Shown: positions 8,087-16,807 of the stretch, in pieces
Layout: each line of letters begins with the position of its first letter
Numbering within the stretch: position 1 is the first letter of the stretch
Source: Leifsonia sp. TF02-11
GTDB lineage: Bacteria; Actinomycetota; Actinomycetes; Actinomycetales; Microbacteriaceae
Assembly: GCF_017565305.1 (NCBI RefSeq)
Contig: NZ_JAGEKP010000013.1
Coordinates: 186,001 to 250,000 of the forward strand
Direction: 5' to 3'
Length of the DNA stretch: 64,000 nt
The notes under the pieces: generated by a model
Told to the model about the DNA's origin: nothing
The model's input: the letters and a program-made list of their open reading frames with translations, nothing else
Database searches by the model: none
Position numbers and translations under genes: made by a program

Positions 8087-9264
8087 GCGGGCACCTCGGA
8101 GGGGATGTAGCCGGTCACGCGGTATCCGCCGGGCAGGTCGTCCTCGCCGGCTTCGAGCCAGCCGCCGGCCAGCATGGCGCGCTCGCGCATGCCGTGCAGG
8201 CCGCGTCCTCCCGGCTGCGCTGGCGCCTGGGCCCGACCGGTCGAAGAGATGCTGAGCGTCAGTCCCGGCCCTCTGGCGTCGAGGACGACCCGCGCCGTTG
8301 CGCCCCTCCCGCCGTGCTTCAGCGCGTTCGTGAGGCCTTCCTGCACGATGCGATACGCGGCCAGCTCCTGCGCCGTCGTCAGGCCGTCCGCCTCGCCGAA
8401 ACGCTCCACGTCCACGGCGAGCCCGGCGTCTCGCAGGCGTTGCACGAGGTCGTCCACGTCGGCCAGAGCGGGCGTGGAGTGGCCCTGCGGGTCGGAGACG
8501 AGCGTCTCGATGAGCACCCTGACCTCTGTGAGCGAGGTGCGAGCGGTCTCGGCGATGGTGGCGAGCGACGCAGGCACCGCTTCGGGGCGCTCGTCGGCCA
8601 GGAAGCGAGCGCCGTCGGCCTGCGCGAGGATGACGGAGAGCGAGTGCGCCATGATGTCGTGCACGTCCTGGGCGATGCGCTCGCGCTCCTCTGTCACCGT
8701 CGCGTCCACCTCGGCCCGCTCCAGCTCGGCCGCCGTGTGCGCGAGGGCCCGGCGATCCCGACCGGCTCGCAGGCGCAGCCCGATGTAGGTGCCGGCGAGC
8801 CAGAGGAATGCGGCGAGGAACGGCAGCGCGACGAACAGTGTCGCGCGGATGGCCGGCTGGCCCACGTCGGCCGTGTACAGGTAGCAGAGCAACCCGGCGA
8901 TCGACAGGCCGACCCCGACGGCGAACGCGAGCGCGACGACCGACCAGCGGCCGCGCACCGTCGCTGAGACGACGGCCACCACGATGCCGAATCCGAGGTA
9001 GATGCCCTGCGCCGGCGCGCTCGGAAAGACGAGCTGGAGGAGAAGTGCCGCCGTGGCCGCCGCCATCGCGACGACGGGCTGGAGCCTCGACACGCCGATC
9101 GCCACGGTGATCAGCACCAGGAAGGCCCAGAACGGCAGTGAAGCGCGCAGCATGCCCGGCACGATCTGGTAGCCGCCGACCTCGGCGAACGCCCAGAGGA
9201 CGAAGAACACGATCGCAACGACGGGTTCGGCCAGCCACCGACCGCGGCGCAGAAGCTCTCTCAT
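8083..9264 (-). CDS. Histidine kinase, NarL/DesK-type
   Basis: 393 residues. The N-terminal half (about 15-165) is a membrane sensor with five or six hydrophobic helices and no sizeable extracellular domain. The HisKA_3 dimerisation domain follows with phospho-acceptor H202 in ERERIAQDVHDIMAHSLS. The HATPase region has EGLTNALKHGGRG (N box) and GRGLHGMRERAMLAGG (G boxes). The ATG start at 9264 was chosen because an upstream extension is not membrane-protein-like. It phosphorylates the downstream regulator; the signal is probably a membrane state or lipophilic agent (inference from architecture). Confidence 0.9.
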   Translation of the reverse strand: MRELLRRGRWLAEPVVAIVFFVLWAFAEVGGYQIVPGMLRASLPFWAFLVLITVAIGVSRLQPVVAMAAATAALLLQLVFPSAPAQGIYLGFGIVVAVVSATVRGRWSVVALAFAVGVGLSIAGLLCYLYTADVGQPAIRATLFVALPFLAAFLWLAGTYIGLRLRAGRDRRALAHTAAELERAEVDATVTEERERIAQDVHDIMAHSLSVILAQADGARFLADERPEAVPASLATIAETARTSLTEVRVLIETLVSDPQGHSTPALADVDDLVQRLRDAGLAVDVERFGEADGLTTAQELAAYRIVQEGLTNALKHGGRGATARVVLDARGPGLTLSISSTGRAQAPAQPGGRGLHGMRERAMLAGGWLEAGEDDLPGGYRVTGYIPSEVPA

Positions 9265-9359
9265 GCTGATCACGCTAGGGTGAGCGCGGTCCGTCGAGCC
9301 AGAAGCAGGTACCGATTTCAGCCCCAGGGCGGAGATGAACCTCCGCCGGGCGGCCCGGT

Positions 9360-9389
9360 TTGACCGCTTCCGGGCGTGTCGCGTAGTAT
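9360..9389 (+). promoter_or_regulatory. Promoter of rplM-rpsI
   Basis: TTGACC (-35, 9360-9365), 18-nt spacer, TAGTAT (-10, 9384-9389). The next 15 bases, TGACCCTTGGTGTCT, equal those after the infA -10 except for one. The leader to the rplM GTG is about 140 nt and pyrimidine-rich. Confidence 0.7.
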
Positions 9390-9534
9390 TGACCCTTGGT
9401 GTCTGCGCCTCCTGCGGCGCGGCACGCGAACGTGAGCCCTCCACCGGCCCCGGTTCCCCTCCCCTCGGGAGAGCAACCCCCATCGGAGCGGGATTCACGA
9501 ACTCCTCCGTTCGATACAGAAAGCAGCCACTACT

Positions 9535-9981
9535 GTGACGCGCACCTACACCCCGAAGGCAGACGAGATCCAGCGCGACTGGGTCGTCATCGACGCGACC
9601 GATGTCGTGCTCGGCCGTCTCGCCAGCCACACCGCCGCCCTCCTCCGCGGCAAGCACAAGCCGACGTTCGCTCCGCACATGGACAGCGGCGACTTCGTGA
9701 TCATCGTCAACGCCGACAAGGTGGCCCTCACCGGTCAGAAGGCGGCTCAGAAGAAGGCCTACCGCCACTCGGGCTACCCGGGCGGCCTCAAGGCCACCAC
9801 CTACTCCGAGCTGCTCGAGAAGAACCCGGTCCGCGCCGTCGAGAAGGCCGTCCGCGGCATGCTGCCGAAGAACTCCCTCGGCCGCGCTCAGCTCCGCAAG
9901 CTGAAGGTCTACACCGGAAGCGAGCACCCGCACGCCGCCCAGCAGCCGAAGCAGTACACGCTCGGCCAGGTCGCCCAGTAA
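9535..9981 (+). CDS. rplM: 50S ribosomal protein L13
   Basis: 148 residues. [49 protein letters not shown] and the [31 protein letters not shown] tail are diagnostic for L13, an early-assembly 23S rRNA-binding protein. GTG start at the end of a long leader that begins at the 9360-9389 promoter. It pairs with rpsI as in nearly all bacteria. Confidence 0.98.
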   Translation: MTRTYTPKADEIQRDWVVIDATDVVLGRLASHTAALLRGKHKPTFAPHMDSGDFVIIVNADKVALTGQKAAQKKAYRHSGYPGGLKATTYSELLEKNPVRAVEKAVRGMLPKNSLGRAQLRKLKVYTGSEHPHAAQQPKQYTLGQVAQ

Positions 9982-10030
9982 GCGATCAACGACCTTCACG
10001 ACTGACTTAAGACAAAGGATTATCACCACC

Positions 10031-10528
10031 GTGGCGAAGATCGCAGACAGCATCGACTCGGCTCAGGTCGAGAACGTCGAGTCCTACTCGACCGAGACCC
10101 CCGAGAGCGCGGCCCCCGCGGCCCCGCGTCCCGTCCTCTCCGTTCCTGGCGCGGCCGTCGGCCGTCGCAAGGAGGCCATCGCGCGCGTGCGCCTGGTTCC
10201 CGGTTCGGGCACCCTCACGGTCAACGGCCGTGAGTTCGCGGACTACTTCCCGAACAAGCTGCACCAGCAGCTCATCACCGACCCGTTCAAGGTCCTCGAC
10301 CTGATCGGCGCCTACGACGTCGTCGCCCGCATCACCGGCGGCGGCCCGTCGGGCCAGGCCGGCGCCCTGCGCCTCGCCATCGCCCGTGCGCTCAACGAGA
10401 TCGACCGCGAGAACAACCGTCCGACCCTCAAGAAGGCCGGCTTCCTCACTCGTGACGCCCGCGTCACCGAGCGCAAGAAGGCCGGTCTCAAGAAGGCGCG
10501 CAAGGCTTCGCAGTTCTCGAAGCGCTGA
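10031..10528 (+). CDS. rpsI: 30S ribosomal protein S9
   Basis: 165 residues. An actinobacterial-type N-terminal extension of about 40 residues (acidic, S/A/P-rich) precedes the S9 core beginning [25 protein letters not shown]. The basic C-terminus ends SQFSKR; this tail reaches the P-site tRNA anticodon loop. GTG start, 49 nt after rplM and in the same operon. Confidence 0.98.
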   Translation: MAKIADSIDSAQVENVESYSTETPESAAPAAPRPVLSVPGAAVGRRKEAIARVRLVPGSGTLTVNGREFADYFPNKLHQQLITDPFKVLDLIGAYDVVARITGGGPSGQAGALRLAIARALNEIDRENNRPTLKKAGFLTRDARVTERKKAGLKKARKASQFSKR

Positions 10529-10542
10529 TCCTGTTCAGCGTT

Positions 10543-10548
10543 TAGGCT
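10543..10548 (+). promoter_or_regulatory. -10 box of leaderless glmM
   Basis: TAGGCT, 7 nt before the glmM ATG and 14 nt after the rpsI stop; predicts a leaderless glmM message in addition to readthrough from rplM-rpsI. Confidence 0.5.
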
Positions 10549-10555
10549 TCGGTTC

Positions 10556-11917
10556 ATGCCCCGCCTTTTCGGAACCGACGGAGTCCGCGGACTCGCGAAC
10601 GGTACGCTCACCGCCGACCTCGCGCTCGGTCTCGCTCAGGCAGCTGCGGCTGTCCTGACGCGAGGCCGCAGCGCGGAGGCGCGGCGCGCCGCGGGCAAGC
10701 GCCCGCTGGCGATCGTCGCCCGCGACCCCCGGGTCTCCGGCGAGTTCCTCTCGGCCGCCGTGGCGGCCGGGCTGGCCAGCTCCGGCATCGACGTCTACGA
10801 CGCCGGTGTCATCCCGACGCCGGCAACGGCCTTCCTCATCGCCGACTTCGACGCGGACTTCGGCGTGATGGTCTCGGCGTCTCACAATCCGGCTCCCGAC
10901 AACGGGATCAAGATCTTCGCCCGCGGCGGCACCAAGCTCCCGGACGTCGTCGAGGACCGCATCGAGCAGCACCTCGACATGGAGAAGCTCACGCCGACCG
11001 GTGCCGACGTCGGCCGCATCCGCCGCTTCGCGGACGCCGAAGACCGCTACGTCGTGCACCTGCTCGCGAGCCTCCCGCACCGTCTCGACGGCATCCACGT
11101 CGTGCTCGACTGCGCACACGGTGCGGCCGCGGGCATCTCGCCCGAGGTGTTCACCGACGCCGGCGCGCGGGTCACGGTCATCGGCGATTCGCCCGACGGC
11201 ATGAACATCAACGACGGCGTCGGTTCGACGCACCTCGACAAGCTCGCGGAGGCGGTTCTCGCCGCCGGAGCCGACGTCGGGATCGCCCACGACGGCGACG
11301 CGGACCGCTGCCTCGCGATCGACGCCGACGGCAACATCGTGGACGGCGACCAGATCATGGCCATCCTCGCGGTCGGCATGAAGGAGCGCGGCAAGCTCAC
11401 GGACGACACGCTCGTGGCGACCGTGATGAGTAACCTGGGTCTCAAGATCGCCATGCGCGAGCACGGCATCCGCATCGTCGAGACGGCGGTCGGCGACCGC
11501 TACGTTCTCGAAGAGATGAACCAGAACGACTACGCCCTCGGCGGCGAGCAGTCGGGCCACGTCATCATGCGCGAGTTCGCAACCACCGGCGACGGCATCC
11601 TCACGGGCCTCCACCTCCTGAGCGAAATGGCACGTCAGCGCAAGCCGCTCTCCGAGCTGGCGAAGGTGATGACGGTCTACCCGCAGGTCATGGTGAACGT
11701 GAAGGGCGTCGACCACCACGCGGTGCACACCGACGAGCCGCTCCAGCTGGCCGTTCAGACCGCGGAGGCGGCGCTCGGCGACAGCGGCCGCGTGCTCCTG
11801 CGCCCGTCCGGCACCGAACCGCTGGTGCGGGTCATGGTGGAGGCCGCAGACCAGCACACGGCCGAGCGACTGGCGAACGAGCTCGCCGACGTGGTGCGGG
11901 AGCGGCTCGGGGTCTAA
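10556..11917 (+). CDS. glmM: Phosphoglucosamine mutase
   Basis: 453 residues. It interconverts glucosamine-6-P and glucosamine-1-P for UDP-GlcNAc and peptidoglycan synthesis. Diagnostic parts are the start [13 protein letters not shown], phospho-serine S109 in [14 protein letters not shown], the Mg2+ loop [11 protein letters not shown], the sugar loop GGEQSGHVI and the phosphate loop [14 protein letters not shown]. Length is normal. It stands just after rpsI and close to glmS, which makes its substrate, so the hexosamine route is clustered here. Confidence 0.97.
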   Translation: MPRLFGTDGVRGLANGTLTADLALGLAQAAAAVLTRGRSAEARRAAGKRPLAIVARDPRVSGEFLSAAVAAGLASSGIDVYDAGVIPTPATAFLIADFDADFGVMVSASHNPAPDNGIKIFARGGTKLPDVVEDRIEQHLDMEKLTPTGADVGRIRRFADAEDRYVVHLLASLPHRLDGIHVVLDCAHGAAAGISPEVFTDAGARVTVIGDSPDGMNINDGVGSTHLDKLAEAVLAAGADVGIAHDGDADRCLAIDADGNIVDGDQIMAILAVGMKERGKLTDDTLVATVMSNLGLKIAMREHGIRIVETAVGDRYVLEEMNQNDYALGGEQSGHVIMREFATTGDGILTGLHLLSEMARQRKPLSELAKVMTVYPQVMVNVKGVDHHAVHTDEPLQLAVQTAEAALGDSGRVLLRPSGTEPLVRVMVEAADQHTAERLANELADVVRERLGV

Positions 11918-11926
11918 GGGGATCTG

Positions 11927-11957
11927 CGTCCGGCATGGCAGTCGGCTATGCCGGACG
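11927..11957 (+). terminator. Hairpin after glmM
   Basis: A perfect 10-bp stem, CGTCCGGCAT and ATGCCGGACG, with an 11-nt loop, 9 nt after the glmM stop. No T tract follows, so termination strength is uncertain; it lies between glmM and the oppositely oriented XRE array and could serve both. Confidence 0.5.
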
Positions 11958-12066
11958 TGCTGCCCACCCAGTGATTGCTGTCATCGCGGTCTGTCCGACG
12001 ACCGCGTGTTGCCGCTGGTCCCCATTGCTCTGGCCTGGGTCTCAGGGTTGTCCGCGCGGTCGGTGC

Positions 12067-12297
12067 TCACTCCGACCGGCGTCGGGCCTTCACGAACTCA
12101 GCGACGGTGAATGTTCGTGTCGTCGTGGGAAGAAGTTCGGCCACGGCCAAGCCGTTCAGGAGTGTGCCGGGCTCGAGCTCGAGGGTCGTGGCGAGCCGCA
12201 GAACCGTCGCGAGCCGGGGGTTCCCGATGCCGCGTTCGATGCGTCCGTAGGTGGCTGCATCGATCCCGCTGAGTAGCGCAATGTCGTTTTGGGTCAA
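12067..12297 (-). pseudogene. N-terminally truncated XRE-family regulator (XRE-4)
   Basis: 76 residues from a TTG start: LTQNDIALLSGIDAATYGRIERGIGNPRLATVLRLATTLELEPGTLLNGLA followed by FTVAEFVKARR. It matches the second half of the HTH and the whole C-terminal part of the three upstream paralogues. The first HTH helix (LLGDRLRERR-type in the others) is missing. Reading back in frame gives an unrelated peptide (EAAPSIPSRGGN) and then a TAA about 19 codons upstream. Either a decayed copy or a short protein; DNA binding without helix 1 is doubtful. Last of four tandem paralogues. Confidence 0.65.
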
Positions 12298-12375
12298 GCC
12301 GTTGCCGCCCCGTGACGGTATGGACGGCGCGGCCTCCCTGTTCCGCGTTTACTGACCACGGGGAACTCCGCCTGA

Positions 12376-12690
12376 TCAACCGTGCTTGCGTCGCTCCTGC
12401 GCCGACCGGAATTCGGACACCGTGAACGGGTGGATGTCCGCCGGTAGGAGATCCCGGTCGGCCAGGCCGTCGAGGGCGTCGCGCACGGGGAGATCCAGTG
12501 TCACCAAGATGCGAAGGAGCGTCACGAGGGTCGGGTTCCCGATCCCGCGCTCGAGCTTGCCGTAGTTCGCCAGGTCGGCAGCGCTGGAGTGCGCAACTTC
12601 GTACTGGGTCAGGCCGAGGCCGGTGCGACGCTCGCGCAGACGGTCGCCGAGGAGTCGCGCGGCTTCGGAGGTCGGAGTCTTGGCATCCAT
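12376..12690 (-). CDS. XRE-family transcriptional regulator (XRE-3)
   Basis: 104 residues. The HTH (about 12-72) has ARLLGDRLRERRTGLGLTQYEVAHSSAADLANYGKLERGIGNPTLVTLLRIL. A short conserved tail follows (VRDALDGLADRDLLP then FTVSEFRSAQERR) that also occurs in the other three copies. ATG start. Only 3 nt separate it from the stop of XRE-2 upstream, so they are almost certainly one transcript. Small dimeric regulator; target unknown. No toxin, integrase or phage gene lies next to it. Confidence 0.85.
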   Translation of the reverse strand: MDAKTPTSEAARLLGDRLRERRTGLGLTQYEVAHSSAADLANYGKLERGIGNPTLVTLLRILVTLDLPVRDALDGLADRDLLPADIHPFTVSEFRSAQERRKHG

Positions 12691-12693
12691 GGT

Positions 12694-13014
12694 TCAGCCC
12701 TTCTCGCCCCTGCGGTCGCGGGGTCGTTCCTCGCGAACGAAGTCGGACGACGAGAACAGGTGTTCCGGCTCGGGGAGCAGCTCGAGGTCGGCCAGCCCGT
12801 CCAGCAGCGCGCTCGGCTCGACTTCGAGCGTCACCGCGAGCTGCAGGATCGTCATGAGCGTCGGGTTGCCGATGCCACGCTCGACTCGGCCGTAGTTGGC
12901 CAGGTCCACTTGACTGAGGTTCGCCACGTCCACCTGTGAGATCTGCAGCTCGATCCGCCGCCTGCGGAGCCTCTCGCCCAGGATGCGTGAGGCTTCAAAA
13001 CGTGGCGAGGGCAT
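12694..13014 (-). CDS. XRE-family transcriptional regulator (XRE-2)
   Basis: 106 residues from ATG at 13014: ASRILGERLRRRRIELQISQVDVANLSQVDLANYGRVERGIGNPTLMTILQLAVTLEVEPSALLDGLADLELLP, then FSSSDFVREERPRD. The open frame extends further upstream, but the alignment with the other array members begins here. Paralogue of the flanking genes with the shared RGIGNP turn. A 167-nt gap upstream could hold the promoter for XRE-2/XRE-3. Confidence 0.85.
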   Translation of the reverse strand: MPSPRFEASRILGERLRRRRIELQISQVDVANLSQVDLANYGRVERGIGNPTLMTILQLAVTLEVEPSALLDGLADLELLPEPEHLFSSSDFVREERPRDRRGEKG

Positions 13015-13181
13015 GCGTCCACTCTGTTTCCGGGCAGATTCCTTTCCCAGAGGCCTGAGGCGACATGGGAGAATGCCGCCGGCCGGGACGCTCCAGGCTG
13101 CAAAGCGCCATGCATTGAAGCGCTGACCTCGCGACCGGCTTCCTGCATGCGACCCATCATCGGCACGTCCACCGACATCGG

Positions 13182-13490
13182 TCACCCTGCCGGGTGCACG
13201 CGTCTCGCTGCGACGAAGTCCGCAACCGAGTACGCCCGCTCGCGGTCGGGCACCATCGTCGGGCCGTAGAGCCCGGCCAGCAGCTCCGCCGGGTCGATGT
13301 CGAGCGCGGTGGCGAGGCGCACGATGGTGTGCAGTTCGGAGTTCGCCTCACCGCGCTCGATGCGCCCGTAGTTCGTCACGTGCATGTCGGCGCGCCGGGC
13401 GATCTCCTCCTGGCTCACCCCGCGCGCGATCCGAACCTGACGAACACGCTGTCCGAACAGTTTTGCAGCGCGCGATCGTGGTGTAGCCAT
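13182..13490 (-). CDS. XRE-family transcriptional regulator (XRE-1)
   Basis: 102 residues. HTH AAKLFGQRVRQVRIARGVSQEEIARRADMHVTNYGRIERGEANSELHTIVRLATALDIDPAELLAGL, then YSVADFVAARR. It has the same layout as XRE-2 to XRE-4 but is the most diverged in the turn (RGEANS instead of RGIGNP). ATG at 13490. First in direction of transcription. Function unknown; likely autoregulatory, as usual for the family (inference). Confidence 0.85.
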   Translation of the reverse strand: MATPRSRAAKLFGQRVRQVRIARGVSQEEIARRADMHVTNYGRIERGEANSELHTIVRLATALDIDPAELLAGLYGPTMVPDRERAYSVADFVAARRVHPAG

Positions 13491-13585
13491 ACCCCATGCC
13501 TACGGGAACCGTCGTCCGCAGACCAGAGTCTTGGAGCACGGATCGTGGCGACGCGGAGCCTCCGCACCCGATGTCGTCGGATTGC

Positions 13586-14554
13586 TCAGAGCTTGCGCAG
13601 CAGCACAGAGCTCACGGTGTGGTCGGCGTCCTTGCGCAGCACGAGCTTCGCGCGGGAGCGCGTCGGCCGGATGTTCTGCACGAGGTTGGGCTCGTTGATC
13701 GCCGACCAGATCGAGGCGGCCCGCTCCCTCGCCTGGCTCTCGGTGAGCTGCGAGAACCGGTGGAAGTACGACTGGGGATTCGCGAACGCGCCCCGCTGCA
13801 GCTTGAGGAAACGGTCCTCGTACCAGTGCGCGATGTCGCGGGTGCGGGCGTCGACGTAGACGCTGAAGTCGAACAGGTCGCTCACCGCCAGACGGTTGCC
13901 GCCGCCGGCCGGCTGGAGGACGTTGAGGCCCTCGACGATGAGGACGTCCGGCCTCCGCACGACGATCTCGGCGTCTGGCACGATGTCGTAGCTCAGGTGC
14001 GAGTAGAACGGGGCGCGGACTTCCGGCGCGCCGCTCTTCACCGCGGTGACGAAGCGGAGGAGCGCTCTGCGGTCGTACGACTCCGGGAAGCCTTTGCGTT
14101 CCATCAGGCCGCGCCGCTCGAGCTCGGCGTTCGGCAGGAGGAATCCGTCGGTGGTGACGAGCTCGACCCGAGGGGTGTCGTCCCAGCGCGAGAGCAGTTC
14201 GCGCATCAGGCGGGCGATGCTCGACTTGCCGACGGCGACCGAGCCGGCGACGCCGATCACGAACGGCGTCGGCTGCGCCCGTTCGCCCAGGAAGTCGCTG
14301 GTGACGCGGTGCAGCTGCTTCGTGCCGCCCACGTACAGGTTGAGCAGGCGGCTGAGCGGCAGGTAGACCTCCTCCACCTCGCGGAGGTCGAGCGGATCGC
14401 CGAGGCCCCGCAGCTGCACGATCTCGGTCTCGTGGAGGGGCAGCGGCGTGTTCTGCGCCAGTTCGGCCCAGTCGGCGCGGCTCAGTTCGACGTAGGGGGT
14501 GCTGGTCTCGCCGTTCGCCGTGGATCCGCCGCGAGCGGCGCCGTTCTCAGCCAT
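13586..14554 (-). CDS. coaA: Type I pantothenate kinase
   Basis: 322 residues from ATG at 14554 (a TTG three codons upstream is possible). It performs the first and regulated step of coenzyme A synthesis. Walker A is [15 protein letters not shown]. Further family signatures are [29 protein letters not shown], the [10 protein letters not shown] strand and the [25 protein letters not shown] segment. It is transcribed divergently from glmS with 41 nt between, which then share one intergenic region. Confidence 0.96.
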   Translation of the reverse strand: MAENGAARGGSTANGETSTPYVELSRADWAELAQNTPLPLHETEIVQLRGLGDPLDLREVEEVYLPLSRLLNLYVGGTKQLHRVTSDFLGERAQPTPFVIGVAGSVAVGKSSIARLMRELLSRWDDTPRVELVTTDGFLLPNAELERRGLMERKGFPESYDRRALLRFVTAVKSGAPEVRAPFYSHLSYDIVPDAEIVVRRPDVLIVEGLNVLQPAGGGNRLAVSDLFDFSVYVDARTRDIAHWYEDRFLKLQRGAFANPQSYFHRFSQLTESQARERAASIWSAINEPNLVQNIRPTRSRAKLVLRKDADHTVSSVLLRKL

Positions 14555-14582
14555 AGGCGACAAGTCTATGGTGCGCCCACGT

Positions 14583-14588
14583 TAGACT
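14583..14588 (+). promoter_or_regulatory. -10 box of leaderless glmS
   Basis: TAGACT, 7 nt before the glmS ATG. The message would lack a 5' leader, which leaves no room for a glmS ribozyme. Confidence 0.55.
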
Positions 14589-14595
14589 CGGGTGC

Positions 14596-16446
14596 ATGTG
14601 TGGAATCGTTGGGTACGTCGGTAGCGACCGGAGTCTGGAGGTGCTGCTCGGCGGCCTGAAGCGTTTGGAGTACCGCGGATACGACTCCGCCGGCATCGCG
14701 GTCATCGCCCCTGACGGACGCCTGGGCACCGCCAAGAAGGCGGGCAAGCTCGCCGTTCTCTCCGACGACCTGGGCGCGCACCCCATCCCCGACGGCGGCA
14801 CCGGAATCGGCCACACCCGCTGGGCGACCCATGGCGGCCCGACCGACCGCAACGCGCACCCGCACCTCGGCGACGAGGGCCGGCTGGCCGTCATCCACAA
14901 CGGGATCATCGAGAACTTCGCCACGCTGAGGGACGAGCTCCTCGCCGACGGCTTCACGTTCGAGTCGGAGACCGACACGGAGGTCGCCGCCATCCTCCTC
15001 GGCCGCGAGTACCGCGCCACCGGAGACCTGAGCGAGGCGTTCCAGCGGGTCGTGTCGCGGCTCGAGGGCGCATTCACCCTGCTCGCGCTCCACCAGGACC
15101 AGCCGCATGTCGTCGTCGGCGCCCGCCGCAACTCGCCGCTCGTCATCGGGCTCGGCGAGGGCGAGAACTTCCTCGGCTCCGACGTGGCCGCATTCGTGGA
15201 GCACACGCGCCGCGCACTCGCGATCGGCCAGGACCAGATCGTGACGATCACCCCGGATTCCGTCACCGTGACCGACTTCGGCGGCGCGCCCGTCGAGGTG
15301 GAGCCGTTCGAGGTCGCGTGGGACGCGTCCGCCGCCGAGAAGGGCGGCTGGTCCTCCTTCATGGCGAAGGAGATCGCAGAAGAGCCCGAGGCGGTCGCGA
15401 ACACCCTCCGCCAGCGCATCGTCGACGGCACCGTGCACATCCCGGAGCTCGACGCGCTCGGCGACGAGTTCTTCGCGGGCATCGACCGCATCACGATCGT
15501 GGCCTGCGGCACTGCCGCGTACGCGGGCCTGGTCGGCAGCTACGCGATCGAGAAGTGGGCACGGGTGCCCGTGACGGTCGAGCTCTCACACGAGTTCCGC
15601 TACCGCGAGCCGGTGATCACCGACGGAACGCTCGTCATCTCGATCAGCCAGTCCGGCGAGACGATGGACACGCTCATGGCGGTCAAGTACGCCCGCGACG
15701 CCGGCGCGAAGGCGATCTCGGTCTGCAACACGCAGGGAGCGACCATCCCTCGCGAGTCGGACGCGGCGCTGTACACGCACGCCGGCCCCGAGGTCGCGGT
15801 CGCCTCGACCAAGGCGTTCGTCGCCCAGATCACGGCCCTCTACCTGTTCGGGCTGCATCTGGCCCGCGTGCGCGGCACCCTGTCTGCGGCGCAGCAGCGC
15901 GACGCCGTCGAGGAACTGCTCGCGGTCCCCGAGAAGATCGCCGTCGTGCTGGAGTCGCACGCGACCATCGCACAGCTCGCGCACTGGATGTCCGACACCC
16001 GGTCGGTGCTGTTCCTCGGCCGTCACGTCGGCTATCCGATCGCGCTGGAGGGCGCCCTCAAGCTGAAGGAGCTGGCGTACATCCACGCGGAGGGCTTCGC
16101 CGCCGGTGAGCTCAAGCACGGCCCGATCGCGCTGATCGAGCCGGGCCAGCCCGTCTTCGTGGTCGTCCCGAGCCCGCGCTGGTCCGACGAACTGCACAAG
16201 AAGGTCGTCTCGAACATCCAGGAGATCCGCGCCCGCGGCGCTCGCGTCATCGCGATCGCCGAGGCGGGCGACGCGGCCGTTCTGCCGTTCGCCGACGAGG
16301 TCATCCGCATCCCGCTGGCCGCTCCGCTGTTCGAGCCGCTGCTGTCGGTCGTGCCGCTCCAGATCTTCGCGATGGAGCTGTCGGCGGCGAAGGGTCTCGA
16401 CGTCGACCAGCCGCGCAACCTGGCCAAGTCCGTCACCGTGGAGTAG
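14596..16446 (+). CDS. glmS: Glutamine-fructose-6-phosphate aminotransferase
   Basis: 616 residues. It makes glucosamine-6-P from fructose-6-P and glutamine. Domain 1 is a class II glutamine amidotransferase with catalytic Cys2 (MCGIVGYVG) and GHTRWATHG. It is followed by two SIS domains (about 290-430 and 460-610), including CGTAAYAGLVGSYAIEKW, SISQSGETMDTL and the ending NLAKSVTVE that contributes the active-site lysine. Full length. Followed by acpS after 7 nt, so cell-wall precursor, ACP and alanine racemase functions are joined in one operon. Confidence 0.97.
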   Translation: MCGIVGYVGSDRSLEVLLGGLKRLEYRGYDSAGIAVIAPDGRLGTAKKAGKLAVLSDDLGAHPIPDGGTGIGHTRWATHGGPTDRNAHPHLGDEGRLAVIHNGIIENFATLRDELLADGFTFESETDTEVAAILLGREYRATGDLSEAFQRVVSRLEGAFTLLALHQDQPHVVVGARRNSPLVIGLGEGENFLGSDVAAFVEHTRRALAIGQDQIVTITPDSVTVTDFGGAPVEVEPFEVAWDASAAEKGGWSSFMAKEIAEEPEAVANTLRQRIVDGTVHIPELDALGDEFFAGIDRITIVACGTAAYAGLVGSYAIEKWARVPVTVELSHEFRYREPVITDGTLVISISQSGETMDTLMAVKYARDAGAKAISVCNTQGATIPRESDAALYTHAGPEVAVASTKAFVAQITALYLFGLHLARVRGTLSAAQQRDAVEELLAVPEKIAVVLESHATIAQLAHWMSDTRSVLFLGRHVGYPIALEGALKLKELAYIHAEGFAAGELKHGPIALIEPGQPVFVVVPSPRWSDELHKKVVSNIQEIRARGARVIAIAEAGDAAVLPFADEVIRIPLAAPLFEPLLSVVPLQIFAMELSAAKGLDVDQPRNLAKSVTVE

Positions 16447-16453
16447 GAGCGCC

Positions 16454-16807
16454 GTGATCGCCGGCATCGGGGTCGACGTCGTCGACCTGGCGCGTTTCGC
16501 CCGATCGCTGGACCGCACGCCGAAACTGCGCGAACGCCTGTTCACGGAGGCCGAGCGCGGCCTGCCCGCGCACTCACTGGCGGCGCGGTTCGCTGCGAAG
16601 GAGGCGCTGATCAAGGCGCTCGGCGGCTCCGAAGGAGTGCGCTGGCACGACATGGAGATCGTGCCGGACGAAGAGAGGAACCCGGGGTTCGTGCTGCACA
16701 ACGTGGTCGGCCGTCAGGTCGCTGAACGCGGCATCGAGCACATCCACGTCTCGATGTCGCATGACGCAGGGATCGCGACCGCGTTCGTGGTGCTGGAGCG
16801 CGGATGA
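16454..16807 (+). CDS. acpS: Holo-acyl-carrier-protein synthase
   Basis: 117 residues. It transfers phosphopantetheine from CoA to the acyl carrier protein. Magnesium ligands are in GIGVDVVDLARF (D8) and the AARFAAKEALIKALG helix (conserved Glu). VSMSHDAGIATAFVV is the third family motif. Length is normal for AcpS. GTG start; its TGA overlaps the alr ATG (ATGA). Confidence 0.95.
   Translation: MIAGIGVDVVDLARFARSLDRTPKLRERLFTEAERGLPAHSLAARFAAKEALIKALGGSEGVRWHDMEIVPDEERNPGFVLHNVVGRQVAERGIEHIHVSMSHDAGIATAFVVLERG

Noticed and set aside
12067-13490. XRE array as a prophage immunity region or toxin-antitoxin locus
   Set aside because: No integrase, attachment repeat, phage structural gene or toxin-sized partner lies on either side; coaA and glmM flank it.
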